The translations under genes and the position numbers were made by a program. From contig NZ_JAJJOZ010000004.1 of NCBI RefSeq assembly GCF_021653995.1, positions 62,001-126,000 of the forward strand: a DNA stretch of 64,000 nucleotides. Direction: 5' to 3'. Source of the stretch: Allopusillimonas lactea. Lineage in GTDB: Bacteria > Pseudomonadota > Gammaproteobacteria > Burkholderiales > Burkholderiaceae_B. Below the pieces are notes generated by a model. It saw only the letters and a list, made by a program, of their open reading frames with translations. It had not been told where the DNA came from and searched no databases. Positions 34,574-43,064 of this stretch are shown one piece after another (positions within the stretch are counted from its first letter, which is position 1; each line of letters starts with the position of its first letter).

Positions 34574-35995
34574 CTACCAGACCACGAAAAAAAGCACCCA
34601 GGCTGTACAAAATGGCACCAGCCCCACCATGGCACAGGTCAGGGCAAGCAGGCGACGCCACAGGCCAGCATTGGCCTGGGCACTGATGCGCCAGAATAAA
34701 TACAGGCTCCAGATGAGGCCTGCAGCCAAACAGGCCAGTCGAACCGCCAGTGCCCACGACGTTGCCACCCCTTCGTGCTGCAACAGCGTGATCGTGGTGG
34801 CGGACAGGCCCAGGAATACGCCCACCCCCGCTGCTGGGATGAATGCTTGCGCAAGCCGGTCGACCCCGATTGTGCGCGCTACCATACGGCCTTTCGCATC
34901 GCGCACGGCCGGCCGCTGCTGGGCGCCCCCGCGGCGAAGGGTGCACCCCGCCAGCCATAAGCCGACACAGAGCGTGCCGCCCACAATCACCAGCGAACCG
35001 AATATGAACAACAGGATGACCTCGCCATCTAACCAGCTGAAGCTATCGTTGACCTCGGGATAATGGGTAAGAACGAACCACGGGGCGTTATCGGCCAGCG
35101 GCCAGAAGATATCGTGCTCGACCAGCCAAGCGGCCTGTACTTGCTTGAGTGCCACGAACCACGGGCTTGCACTCCATAGAAACGCGCCGACCGCCAAACC
35201 CATCAGGCCAAATACGATCAACATCGTCTGCCAGCGGTCGCCGGCGGCAATATCAACGATCTCGGCAGCCGGCGAACGCGGCGTCAGTTGGATGGCACCG
35301 CGATAATCACTGCAACGACCGCACATATGGCAGTCGGACGCACCCTGCATATGGCGCAGAGGCATCAGCGGCGCACAGTTTACTGACTTGGTGCGGCGCT
35401 GTGGGTTTCGCCAGGCCTCTTCATCGACGCGATAGTGCCAAGGCGCCAGTTTGGCCAGCAATTGGAACACCCCGTTGACCGGGCAGAGATATTTGCACCA
35501 GACACGCTTGTTGCGGCCATATAGCCAGCCCACGATCATGGCTGCCACCGTGGAACCGCCCAGCACGGCCAGCACGGCCAGCGGGTACTGATACACGCTG
35601 ACAAGCTGGCCATAGACGGTGGTAAGTGAAAATGCCACAAAGGGCCAGCCGCCCCAGCGCATCCATTTTGGTATGGCGCGCCCCCGACCGTGCCCGCTTG
35701 CCCATTCGCTAAGCATGCCTTCGGGACAGAACCATCCGCACCAGGCCCGCCCCATCAATGGCATCGAGACCAGTACAAACGGCCACCATACGCCCCAGAA
35801 CGCAAATTGCGCAAAGATAGTGAGGTTGTTGAAGACTGACGCGGTACGGCCGGGCAAGGGCATGGCCGCCGGCACGATCAACAGTGTGACGTAGAACAGC
35901 ACGATGAGCCACTGCAGCCGCCGCAGCCAGGTTTTGTGGTCGCGCAGAAAATCGCCGAACCGCGCCGTGCCGGCGCGCAATGCGCTGGATGTCAT
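34574..35995 (-). CDS. ftrD: Polyferredoxin-like membrane protein of the Ftr ferrous-iron importer
   Basis: The 473-residue multi-pass membrane protein (start at 35995, four bases after ftrC) has paired cysteine motifs of a NapH-type 4Fe-4S domain (CGWFCPEG, WCKYLCPVNG, and CHMCGRCSDYRGA). In Bordetella FtrABCD this protein is thought to pass electrons across the inner membrane to support the FTR1 permease. It is the last gene of ftrA-ftrB-ftrC-ftrD. The C-terminal half has four further hydrophobic segments. The role is known from homologues rather than shown here. Confidence 0.88.
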   Translation of the reverse strand: MTSSALRAGTARFGDFLRDHKTWLRRLQWLIVLFYVTLLIVPAAMPLPGRTASVFNNLTIFAQFAFWGVWWPFVLVSMPLMGRAWCGWFCPEGMLSEWASGHGRGRAIPKWMRWGGWPFVAFSLTTVYGQLVSVYQYPLAVLAVLGGSTVAAMIVGWLYGRNKRVWCKYLCPVNGVFQLLAKLAPWHYRVDEEAWRNPQRRTKSVNCAPLMPLRHMQGASDCHMCGRCSDYRGAIQLTPRSPAAEIVDIAAGDRWQTMLIVFGLMGLAVGAFLWSASPWFVALKQVQAAWLVEHDIFWPLADNAPWFVLTHYPEVNDSFSWLDGEVILLFIFGSLVIVGGTLCVGLWLAGCTLRRGGAQQRPAVRDAKGRMVARTIGVDRLAQAFIPAAGVGVFLGLSATTITLLQHEGVATSWALAVRLACLAAGLIWSLYLFWRISAQANAGLWRRLLALTCAMVGLVPFCTAWVLFFVVW

Positions 35996-35999
35996 GGCA

Positions 36000-36857
36000 T
36001 CAGGCCCTGGCACCCCCCGACGCCACGCGCGCGCGGCCTGCGGAAACGTCGACACGCTTGAGCACCACAATGGCCACCACCCAATACAACGCCCATAACA
36101 GCACTTGCGTCAGAGATGGCACGGCGCGATAACCGGCGAAATCGGCCAGAACCTTGCCCAGCCCGCCTTGTGTATCGAGCAGCGCGGACGTGTCCCAGAC
36201 TGGATCAACCAGCGTGGGAAGGGCATCGAGCGAAATGAGATGATCCATGCCCGAAACCAGCAGCGCGCCGGCCAGCAGGAGCAGCATGATCTCGGTAAGC
36301 TTGAAGAAACGCCGCCATGTGATCAGGCGCCCGCCGGCCTGCAGCAGCCAGAATGACAATAGCGCAGCGCCAAAACCGAGCGCACCGGCCAGCGCGAGAC
36401 GCACGGCTGAGCCCTGCGCAGCGCCCGCGGCAATGCTGCCGTATAGAAATACGACGGTTTCGCTGCCTTCGCGCGCCACCGCGATTGCCACAAGCGTCAG
36501 CAGCCCCCACCAGTTGTCGGCTTCGAGATCACGGCTGGCGCCCTGCTCAAGTTCGCGCTTTAGCGTTCGGCCATGCAGCCGCATCCAGTAGACCATTTGC
36601 ACGATGAGTGCGCAGGCCGCCAATGCCATGATGGCCTGGAACCACTCCTGACCGGTATCGGATAGCCACGACGAGATGCCCAACAGCACGAGCGCAAGCA
36701 GAACAGCCAGCCCCAGGCCTGCCGCCACCCCGGCCCATAACCAGGGCAACCCCTTGCGGCCTTCGGGGCTGGCTCGCAGCCACGTGAACAGGATACCGAC
36801 GACCAGCATAGCCTCGATGCTTTCACGCCATACTATGAATGCAATTTGTTGTTCCAT
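36000..36857 (-). CDS. ftrC: FTR1-family high-affinity iron permease
   Basis: The 285-residue, seven-helix-type inner-membrane permease has the two REXXE iron-binding motifs, R11-ESIE in the first helix and R129-EGSE in the fourth. It takes iron from the periplasmic oxidation/binding proteins FtrA and FtrB into the cytoplasm. It lies 11 bases downstream of ftrB and four bases upstream of ftrD, so it is clearly co-transcribed. Confidence 0.94.
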   Translation of the reverse strand: MEQQIAFIVWRESIEAMLVVGILFTWLRASPEGRKGLPWLWAGVAAGLGLAVLLALVLLGISSWLSDTGQEWFQAIMALAACALIVQMVYWMRLHGRTLKRELEQGASRDLEADNWWGLLTLVAIAVAREGSETVVFLYGSIAAGAAQGSAVRLALAGALGFGAALLSFWLLQAGGRLITWRRFFKLTEIMLLLLAGALLVSGMDHLISLDALPTLVDPVWDTSALLDTQGGLGKVLADFAGYRAVPSLTQVLLWALYWVVAIVVLKRVDVSAGRARVASGGARA

Positions 36858-36868
36858 GATGCGCCTGC

Positions 36869-37237
36869 TCAGGGCTTGGGCACGACGACCAGTATGCCTT
36901 TGACGTCTTGGTGAAAATCGTCAAAGAAGGGATACTCGCCAGGGCGCTTGATGGTCAGGACCACGAAGGAGCTTACGCCTGGGCCCAGCACCTTTTCTTT
37001 GCGCAGCGGCAGGCTTTCGAACTCGACCGGCTGCTGGCTTTCGTTGATGAGCTTGATCTTGAAGCGGCCGGCTGGCACTTCGAGCCGGGCTGGCTCGAAT
37101 GTGCCGTCGGGCTTGAATCGCAACTCGAAGGTTGGCAGTTCGTCGGCGATGGCCGGCGCGACGGCCAGGCATACTGCCAATGCGACCGATGCGGCCCGCA
37201 GGCCGCTCCCGGCAATACGCAGCACTGGGCGCATCAA
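36869..37237 (-). CDS. ftrB: Periplasmic cupredoxin-like protein FtrB
   Basis: The 122-residue protein has an N-terminal signal peptide (about residues 10-31, ending AIADE) and a small cupredoxin-type beta-sandwich (FELRFKPDGTFEPARLEVPAGRFKIKLIN, then GEYPFFDDFHQDVKG). In the Bordetella system FtrB is proposed to oxidise ferrous iron together with FtrA before transport through FTR1. The start overlaps the ftrA stop by four bases. Confidence 0.88.
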   Translation of the reverse strand: MMRPVLRIAGSGLRAASVALAVCLAVAPAIADELPTFELRFKPDGTFEPARLEVPAGRFKIKLINESQQPVEFESLPLRKEKVLGPGVSSFVVLTIKRPGEYPFFDDFHQDVKGILVVVPKP

Positions 37238-37770
37238 TACCCCCCTTTCTTGCCTGTGCCGGCGAATACGAACTCGTACGAGACATCAAACGGCTTGAAC
37301 CACGGCGCAACCCCGGTTTCTTTGTCGATGTGACGCCCGAAGTGGTTCATCTTGGCCGCCTCGGGCGAGGCCACCGTGAAGGTAAGCGTGTATTTACCCG
37401 GGCCATCCAACTTGACGTTGTCGCCGTAATGCGGGCCGTCGTTGGCAACCATGGGCATGAGGTCGCCTGAAATGACTTTGTCGCTGCCTTTTTTTTGCAA
37501 CGTATAACGGATGTTGAGATACGGCGCCCAGGCGCCTTCGGGTAGGCCGTTGATATTGCCGGCCGTGGCGTGGATATCGGCTTCGAGGTGGATATCGGAT
37601 TCGCGCGCGGGCCGCATCATGCCCTCTGGCGCCATTTCGACCGGTTGCAGATAGACTGCCGCGATTTCGAGCCCGGCGTGCTCGCTGGGCTTGCCGATCG
37701 GATATTCAGCCGCCGCGGCGGACAGTGCGAAACCCATCGCGGCTATCGCGATCGTCAGCTTTTTGTACAT
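37234..37770 (-). CDS. ftrA: Periplasmic P19-family iron-binding protein FtrA
   Basis: The protein has 178 residues from the start at 37770, chosen for its signal peptide (MYKKLTIAIAAMGFALSAAAA). It is a P19/Tpd-type iron transport protein. Metal-binding Met and His residues of the family can be seen in YLQPVEMAPEGMM, HLEADIHA and DGPHYGDN. It binds iron and copper in the periplasm and hands iron to FtrB/FtrC. It heads the ftrABCD operon. A good Fur-box match lies 56-74 bases upstream of the start. Confidence 0.93.
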   Translation of the reverse strand: MYKKLTIAIAAMGFALSAAAAEYPIGKPSEHAGLEIAAVYLQPVEMAPEGMMRPARESDIHLEADIHATAGNINGLPEGAWAPYLNIRYTLQKKGSDKVISGDLMPMVANDGPHYGDNVKLDGPGKYTLTFTVASPEAAKMNHFGRHIDKETGVAPWFKPFDVSYEFVFAGTGKKGGY

Positions 37771-37825
37771 GAATGCCTGCTCCGAAAAACGGGCAGCCAC
37801 CCATTGGTGGCTTGCGCCCAATAAC

Positions 37826-37844
37826 AAGATCGATTCTCATTATT
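37826..37844 (-). promoter_or_regulatory. Fur box upstream of ftrABCD
   Basis: The minus strand reads AATAATGAGAATCGATCTT, which matches the classical 19-bp Fur box GATAATGATAATCATTATC at about 13 positions, with the AATGAGAATC core intact. It lies just upstream of ftrA. Iron repression of this operon is expected. Confidence 0.6.
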
Positions 37845-37945
37845 ATGAAGCAGGATAACTTACAGTGGTCTGAATAACCCTTAAGAACGCCGGGGTTAAC
37901 CTGGCCGCGCGCGAATGTCGAACGCGGCATTGCCGCGCCAGGCGA

Positions 37946-38509
37946 TCATTCTTTCTTTTTATCGTTGCGCGGCTGGGCGAAGGGAAATACCGAGAATATA
38001 TTGCGCGTCTGATCCTGCATCTGATCCTGCATCTGCACGAACAGGTTTTTGCTTTGGTCGACGTAGTTGCTCATCATGTTCTGCAGCATAGGCGCCTGCA
38101 CATTCATGAACTGCGTCCACGCCTCCGGACCGAACTGGGTGCCGTACAGGCTCTTTGACTGCTCTGCCATGCGCTCCTGGATATCGATGAAGGCCTGGAT
38201 GTTTTTTTCGAGGTAGGCCCCCATCACCCCCTGCATGGCGTGGCCGTAGAAGCGGATGATCTGCGACAGCGCCGTGGCTGAAAACATGGGCTTGCCGCCG
38301 CTTTCTTCTTCGAGAATGATTTGCAGGAGGATGCTTCGGGTAAGGTCTTCACCCGACTTGGCATCTACCACCTGGAAGGCCTCGGCATCAAGCACGAGCT
38401 GCTTGACATCCGTCAGCGTAATGTAGGTGCTGGTACGCGTATCGTACAAGCGTCGGTTGGGATACTTCTTGATGAGGCGCGGGGTAGTGGTGTCTTCGTT
38501 TTGCGTCAT
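37946..38509 (-). CDS. phaR: Polyhydroxyalkanoate synthesis repressor PhaR
   Basis: PhaR (187 residues from the start at 38509) has the N-terminal PHB_acc_N DNA-binding domain (LIKKYPNRRLYDTRTSTYITLTD is its hallmark) and a PHB_acc domain. A C-terminal Met/Gln-rich coil (MQDQMQDQTRN) and a basic tail follow. It binds both PHB granules and phasin promoters, releasing repression when polymer accumulates. It is co-oriented with phaC and phaB but separated from phaB by 142 bases holding a large hairpin. Confidence 0.95.
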   Translation of the reverse strand: MTQNEDTTTPRLIKKYPNRRLYDTRTSTYITLTDVKQLVLDAEAFQVVDAKSGEDLTRSILLQIILEEESGGKPMFSATALSQIIRFYGHAMQGVMGAYLEKNIQAFIDIQERMAEQSKSLYGTQFGPEAWTQFMNVQAPMLQNMMSNYVDQSKNLFVQMQDQMQDQTRNIFSVFPFAQPRNDKKKE

Positions 38510-38578
38510 GACTGTTGCCAAGCTGTAATGTCTTTTATGGAATGGCGAATTTACCGGGACGACATAGCCGCATTGTGA

Positions 38579-38628
38579 GCGGCCGGGCGCTTTCACGCGC
38601 AACTATACGCGTGCCACCGCCCGGCCGC
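38579..38628. repeat. Two-tier hairpin between phaB and phaR
   Basis: GCGGCCGGGCG (38579-38589) pairs perfectly with CGCCCGGCCGC (38618-38628). Inside, CACGCG (38594-38599) pairs with CGCGTG (38608-38613). No T tract follows on the phaB-phaR strand, so it is not a standard terminator. It may be an RNA stability element or an operator in the phaR leader. Confidence 0.5.
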
Positions 38629-38651
38629 AGCTAGTTTTTACCAGAGCCACG

Positions 38652-39389
38652 TCAACTCATGTGCAGGCCGCCGTTGAGGGAGAAATCAGCCCCCGTGGCG
38701 AAACCCGCGTCATCCGACGCCAGCCAAGCGACCATGGCACCGATTTCCTCCGGCGTGCCGAGACGGCGAACCGGGATCGTGCCAATGATTTTTTCTAGCA
38801 CATCGGGGCGTATAGCTCGCACCATGTCAGTACCAATATAACCCGGGGACACGGTATTGACCGTCACGCCCTTGCTGGCGACTTCTTGCGCCAGCGCCAT
38901 GGTAAACCCATGGATGCCTGCCTTGGCGGTAGAGTAGTTGGTCTGGCCGAACTGCCCTTTCTGCCCGTTTACCGAACTGATATTGATGATACGGCCCCAT
39001 TGGCGCTCGACCATGCCATCAATCACCTGCTTGGTAACGTTGAAGAGGCTGTTCAGGTTGGTATCGATGACCGCCCGCCAATCGTCCAGGCTCATTTTGC
39101 GGAATACGCCGTCGCGCGTAATGCCGGCGTTGTTGACCAACACATCCACCATGCCGTGGCGGTCCGTCACATCCTTGAAGGTTTGTACGGTGGAGTCCCA
39201 GTCCGCCACGTTGCCAACCGACGCGTGGAACGTAAAGCCCTGCGCGGCCTGTTCATCGAGCCATTGCCGGTAGTTGCGGCTGGGGCCGCACCCTGCGATG
39301 ACCGTGAACCCACTTTTCGCCAGGCGTTGGCAGATTGACGTGCCTATGCCCCCCATGCCACCCGTTACATAAGCCAGTTTGCCGTTCAT
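38652..39389 (-). CDS. phaB: Acetoacetyl-CoA reductase PhaB
   Basis: This 245-residue short-chain dehydrogenase has an N-terminal NADP(H) loop (YVTGGMGGIGTSIC), NNAG, and the catalytic Ser...Tyr-x-x-x-Lys (INISSVNGQKGQFGQTNYSTAK). QKGQFGQTNYS is characteristic of PhaB, which reduces acetoacetyl-CoA to (R)-3-hydroxybutyryl-CoA for PHB. It lies 153 bases downstream of phaC. The thiolase PhaA is not in the window. Confidence 0.96.
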   Translation of the reverse strand: MNGKLAYVTGGMGGIGTSICQRLAKSGFTVIAGCGPSRNYRQWLDEQAAQGFTFHASVGNVADWDSTVQTFKDVTDRHGMVDVLVNNAGITRDGVFRKMSLDDWRAVIDTNLNSLFNVTKQVIDGMVERQWGRIINISSVNGQKGQFGQTNYSTAKAGIHGFTMALAQEVASKGVTVNTVSPGYIGTDMVRAIRPDVLEKIIGTIPVRRLGTPEEIGAMVAWLASDDAGFATGADFSLNGGLHMS

Positions 39390-39542
39390 TTTTACTCTCC
39401 CTTAGACCTGTAGTTGTTGCGTACCAACAATGCCCCGAGTAAACCCGCGGCAGGCGCCGATTCAGTCTTGGAATCCGGGCTGTGGGCGTCCCGTCCGCTA
39501 CGGCATCGGCGCTGCCGGTGCCGCCCCTGATAGCATCTATCG

Positions 39543-41162
39543 TTACAGGGCGCGCGTGCGCACGTAGCGCCCGGGCGCGGGTTCGACAGGCTTGTATCGC
39601 GCATTGCCGCGGCGTGTCGGCGCGCGACGCTCGCCGCCCCCCTGCTCTGCCAGCCAGGCGGCCCAATTCGGCCACCAACTGCCGGGCGTATTCGTGGCGC
39701 CATCCAGCCAAGCCGCCGGTTCGCCCTCGGGCGCTGCATCGCTGGCCCAGAAGTTACGCCGCCCCTTGGCTGGCGGGTTGATGACACCCGCGATATGCCC
39801 AGACGCGCCAAGCACGAAACGCACCGGACCGCCCAGCAGATGGCTGCTGGCATAGGCTGACTGCCACGGCACGATGTGGTCCTCGCGCGAACCGTACACA
39901 TAGGCAGGCATGTCGAGTGAGCCCAAATCCAGCGCCTGCTCGCCCACCTTGACGCGGCCAGGAACCTTGAGGTTGTTCTCAAGATAGGTATTGCGGAAGT
40001 ACCAGGTGAAGAACGGCCCAGGCAAATTGGTGCCGTCCGCGTTCCAGTACAGCAGGTCAAAAGCGGGCGGTGTGCCGCCCATCAGATAGTTGTCGCGCAC
40101 ATAATTCCAGACCAGTTCGCCGGGGCGCAGGAAGGAGAATGTGGTGGCGAGCTCTCGCGCGGACATCAACCCGCCGGCGCCAAGCTGCTGATCGCGCAAC
40201 GCAGCATGCTGCTCATCGACAAAAACGTGCAGCACGCCCGCGTCGGTAAAATCGAGCAGCGTGGTAAGCAGGGTAAGCGAGGCCACGGGGTCTTCGCCGC
40301 GGGCCTTGGCCAACGCCAACGCGCTGGCGAGAATCGTGCCACCGACGCAGAAGCCCAATGCATTGACCTGCTCTTCGGCGCAAATGGTGCCTGCGGCATC
40401 CAGCGCCATCAGTACTGCGTCGAGATAATCGCCCCAGGAAGACCTGTCGACGCCGTCTGTGTCCTCCGTTCCGGGGTTGCGCCACGACACCAGAAACACG
40501 GTATGGCCTTGCTCGACGGCATAACGCACGAACGAATTGTGCGGCTGCAGGTCAAGGATGTAGTACTTGTTGATGCAGGGCGGCACCAACACCAACGGCC
40601 TGCGATACGTGCGGGTGGTAAGCGGCGCGTACTGAATCAATTGGAACAACGGCGTTTCTAGCACGACATCACCCGGCGTAGTGGCCAGGCTGACACCTAC
40701 TTCGAATTGCGATTCATCGGATTGCGTCAGCCTACCCTGCCGCATATCGTGCAGCAGATTGCCGATGCCTCGGCACAATGACTGGCCGCCGCTATCGATG
40801 AGGGCCTGCTGCGCTTCGGGGTTGGTGGCCAGGAAATTGGCAGGCGACATGGCCTGCACCCACTGCATGGCCGAAAAACGCAGACGCTCGCGCAAAGCCT
40901 CGTCGACTTCGGCGGCTTCGACCATTTGCTCGATGGTTTCGGACGCAATGAGATAAGCATGGGCCACATAGGCATGCGCCGGGTTTGCGGACCACGCCGG
41001 CGCCTGAAAACGTCTGTCTTGTGGCGCGGCAAGCGCACCCTGCTGCGCCTGCACAGCCACGCGCATCAATGCGTCGGTGAAACCTTGCTGTATCTGCGCC
41101 AGCTTTTGTGGCGGAATCGTGGCCTGAGCGATCCAGGAAGTAGAAAACAATGGATTATTCAT
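39543..41162 (-). CDS. phaC: Class I poly(R)-hydroxyalkanoate synthase
   Basis: The protein has 539 residues from the ATG at 41162, which is preceded by a strong GGAGGGG ribosome-binding site. The lipase-like box is GFCVGG with catalytic C272. D428 (YGSREDHIVPW) and H456 (LGASGHIAGV) complete the triad. VLVPPCINKYYILDLQPHNS and the WWPNWAAWL near the end are class I signatures. It polymerises hydroxyacyl-CoA on granule surfaces. It is the first gene of phaC-phaB. Class I enzymes are usually nearer 590 residues, so the N-terminal domain is short. Confidence 0.95.
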   Translation of the reverse strand: MNNPLFSTSWIAQATIPPQKLAQIQQGFTDALMRVAVQAQQGALAAPQDRRFQAPAWSANPAHAYVAHAYLIASETIEQMVEAAEVDEALRERLRFSAMQWVQAMSPANFLATNPEAQQALIDSGGQSLCRGIGNLLHDMRQGRLTQSDESQFEVGVSLATTPGDVVLETPLFQLIQYAPLTTRTYRRPLVLVPPCINKYYILDLQPHNSFVRYAVEQGHTVFLVSWRNPGTEDTDGVDRSSWGDYLDAVLMALDAAGTICAEEQVNALGFCVGGTILASALALAKARGEDPVASLTLLTTLLDFTDAGVLHVFVDEQHAALRDQQLGAGGLMSARELATTFSFLRPGELVWNYVRDNYLMGGTPPAFDLLYWNADGTNLPGPFFTWYFRNTYLENNLKVPGRVKVGEQALDLGSLDMPAYVYGSREDHIVPWQSAYASSHLLGGPVRFVLGASGHIAGVINPPAKGRRNFWASDAAPEGEPAAWLDGATNTPGSWWPNWAAWLAEQGGGERRAPTRRGNARYKPVEPAPGRYVRTRAL

Positions 41163-41272
41163 ATGAGCCCCTCCTTCCGCTCGTGTTGCCTTTGCCGCCT
41201 GTAATGCTTGTGTTGCGTGCTTCTTGGATTCATGGTGTCCGGCAACACTCGGTGTGTCAATAGGTAAAGTCG

Positions 41273-42064
41273 CTAGCGATGTGGCGGGCCGCTCAACCAA
41301 GCCACGGTGGCCATGCGCCCTGTGGTTGCATCACGCCTATATGAATAGTAATGTTCCGATGTTACAGCTGCGCATATGCCGCTGAGCTCAATATCCCTGA
41401 CACCAGCGCGGTACAGGCGCATCCGTGCAAGGCCAGGCAGATCGGCCAGCCACTTGGCCTCGCCCCCCAGCGGCCGCGCGGCAAAATACATGGCGGCCTG
41501 CGCATCGCCATCAACAAAGGCACGGTAAACCTCGGCGCCTACTTCAAAGCGGGCTTGGCTGATCGCCGGGCCTATCCATGCCCGCCAACCCTGCGCATGG
41601 GGTGCGCGGGCACGCAGCGCCGCCATCACCTGCTCGATCACACCCTCCGCCAGGCCACGCCAGCCCGCATGCGCCACGCCCAGTGCGTTTCCACCTGTAT
41701 CGGCAATGACCACGGGCAAGCAATCGGCTGTCATGATGGCCAGTACACGCCCCGGTCGAGTCGTCACGGCCGCATCTGCCTCGGGCGGTTGCGCGGGGTA
41801 GCCTGCGCCGAAAGTATCCGCATCGCACACCTGCGCACCGTGCACCTGGCGCAGCCAGAGCGGCTCATCGGGCAGCGCGGCACGCAGCACCTGCCTGTTG
41901 GCCTGGACGTTAGCCGGCTCGTCGCCCGCATGCAGGCCGAGATTGAAGGACGTCCATGGCCCACGGCTCACGCCACCCTGCCGCGTGGTGCAGAAATAAT
42001 CGACGCCCGGCCATGGCTGGCCCGATACGAACTGGGGCGCCCCGGATTGTTTCAGTTGTCCCAT
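41273..42064 (-). CDS. pgeF: Polyphenol oxidase/laccase-domain purine nucleoside phosphorylase PgeF (YfiH)
   Basis: The 263-residue Cu-oxidase_4 (YfiH) protein has metal/catalytic motifs IMTADCLPVVIAD and GVAHAGWRGLAEGV, and HYYSYRRD near the C-terminus. Family members cleave purine nucleosides by phosphorolysis and edit peptidoglycan precursor synthesis. The older 'laccase' name refers to an activity of some relatives. The start overlaps the rluD stop region by 13 bases, the usual rluD-pgeF pairing. Confidence 0.93.
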   Translation of the reverse strand: MGQLKQSGAPQFVSGQPWPGVDYFCTTRQGGVSRGPWTSFNLGLHAGDEPANVQANRQVLRAALPDEPLWLRQVHGAQVCDADTFGAGYPAQPPEADAAVTTRPGRVLAIMTADCLPVVIADTGGNALGVAHAGWRGLAEGVIEQVMAALRARAPHAQGWRAWIGPAISQARFEVGAEVYRAFVDGDAQAAMYFAARPLGGEAKWLADLPGLARMRLYRAGVRDIELSGICAAVTSEHYYSYRRDATTGRMATVAWLSGPPHR

Positions 42065-43014
42065 GCGATCGTATCCAATACCTGTTGATAATCGGCGGGC
42101 AGCGGCGCCTCGAAGGCCACTCGCTCACCGCCGGAGTAGTCGTCGAAACGCAGGGCGCGCGCGTGCAGCATCTGGCGCCCGGCCCCGGCAAGCGGCCGGC
42201 CGCCGTAGAGCACATCACCCACCAACGGATGTCCGATGCTGGCCATATGCACGCGGATCTGATGCGTGCGGCCGGTTTCGAGTACACACTGCACCAGCGC
42301 CACGTGTTTGTCTTCGGGTGTCAGGCCGTTGCGCAGCGGCGCATAATGCGTGATGGCGGGCTTGGGCGCAATAGGCCTTTCGGCCGACATGCGCACAGGT
42401 ACGCGCGGGTCGCGCCCGATGGGTGCATCAACCGTACCAGCCTGTGTCAGGCGACCGTGCACCAAGGCAAAGTATTCACGGCTTACGGTACGGGCCTGCA
42501 ATTGCCTGACCAAACTGGTTTGCGCCTTTTCGTGACGCGCCACAACCAGCAGCCCTGACGTGTCTTTGTCGAGGCGATGCACGATACCGGCACGCGCCAC
42601 GCTGGCAAGTTCGGGATAGCGGAACAGCAGGCCGTTCAACAACGTGCCGTGCCAGTTGCCGGCGCCCGGATGCGTCACCAAGCCTGCAGGCTTGTCAACC
42701 ACGATCCAGTCGGGGCTGTCGGCCACCACGGTGAAGGATATGTCTTCGGGTACGAAAGCCAGCGCCTCGGGCGGCGACTGCGCCCAGACGGTAATGGCAT
42801 CGCCGGGGCCCGCCATCTGCTTGCGCGAGGCCGAGCGGCCATTGACCAGCACGTGGCCCGCTTCTATCCATTGCTGCAGACGACTGCGGGAGTGATCGGG
42901 CAGCAAGCCCGCCAGCACCTTGTCAAGGCGATCGGGCCGCGCGCCCGCGCCCAATGTAAACTCGACCGGCTCGCCGGCCGGGAGGGCGTCTTTGGAGATA
43001 TCCGTGTCAGGCAT
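42052..43014 (-). CDS. rluD: 23S rRNA pseudouridine synthase RluD
   Basis: RluD (320 residues) modifies U1911/1915/1917 of 23S rRNA helix 69. An S4 domain (RLDKVLAGLLPDHSRSRLQQWIEAGHVLVNG) precedes the synthase domain with the catalytic aspartate in VHRLDKDTSGLLVVAR, and HQIRVHMASIGHPLVGD follows. It is divergent from bamD with a 50-base gap and overlaps pgeF. This rluD/bamD head-to-head arrangement is conserved in proteobacteria. Confidence 0.96.
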   Translation of the reverse strand: MPDTDISKDALPAGEPVEFTLGAGARPDRLDKVLAGLLPDHSRSRLQQWIEAGHVLVNGRSASRKQMAGPGDAITVWAQSPPEALAFVPEDISFTVVADSPDWIVVDKPAGLVTHPGAGNWHGTLLNGLLFRYPELASVARAGIVHRLDKDTSGLLVVARHEKAQTSLVRQLQARTVSREYFALVHGRLTQAGTVDAPIGRDPRVPVRMSAERPIAPKPAITHYAPLRNGLTPEDKHVALVQCVLETGRTHQIRVHMASIGHPLVGDVLYGGRPLAGAGRQMLHARALRFDDYSGGERVAFEAPLPADYQQVLDTIAWDN

Positions 43015-43032
43015 GGCGACAAATCATATAAT
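43004..43032 (+). promoter_or_regulatory. Promoter of bamD
   Basis: A perfect TATAAT at 43027-43032 is 17 bases from GTGTCA (43004-43009, four of six to TTGACA). It lies 32 bases before the bamD GTG start and overlaps the start of rluD. Confidence 0.5.
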
Positions 43033-43064
43033 CAGCGTGCAATGCTAACATCAAGGATGTTTTT

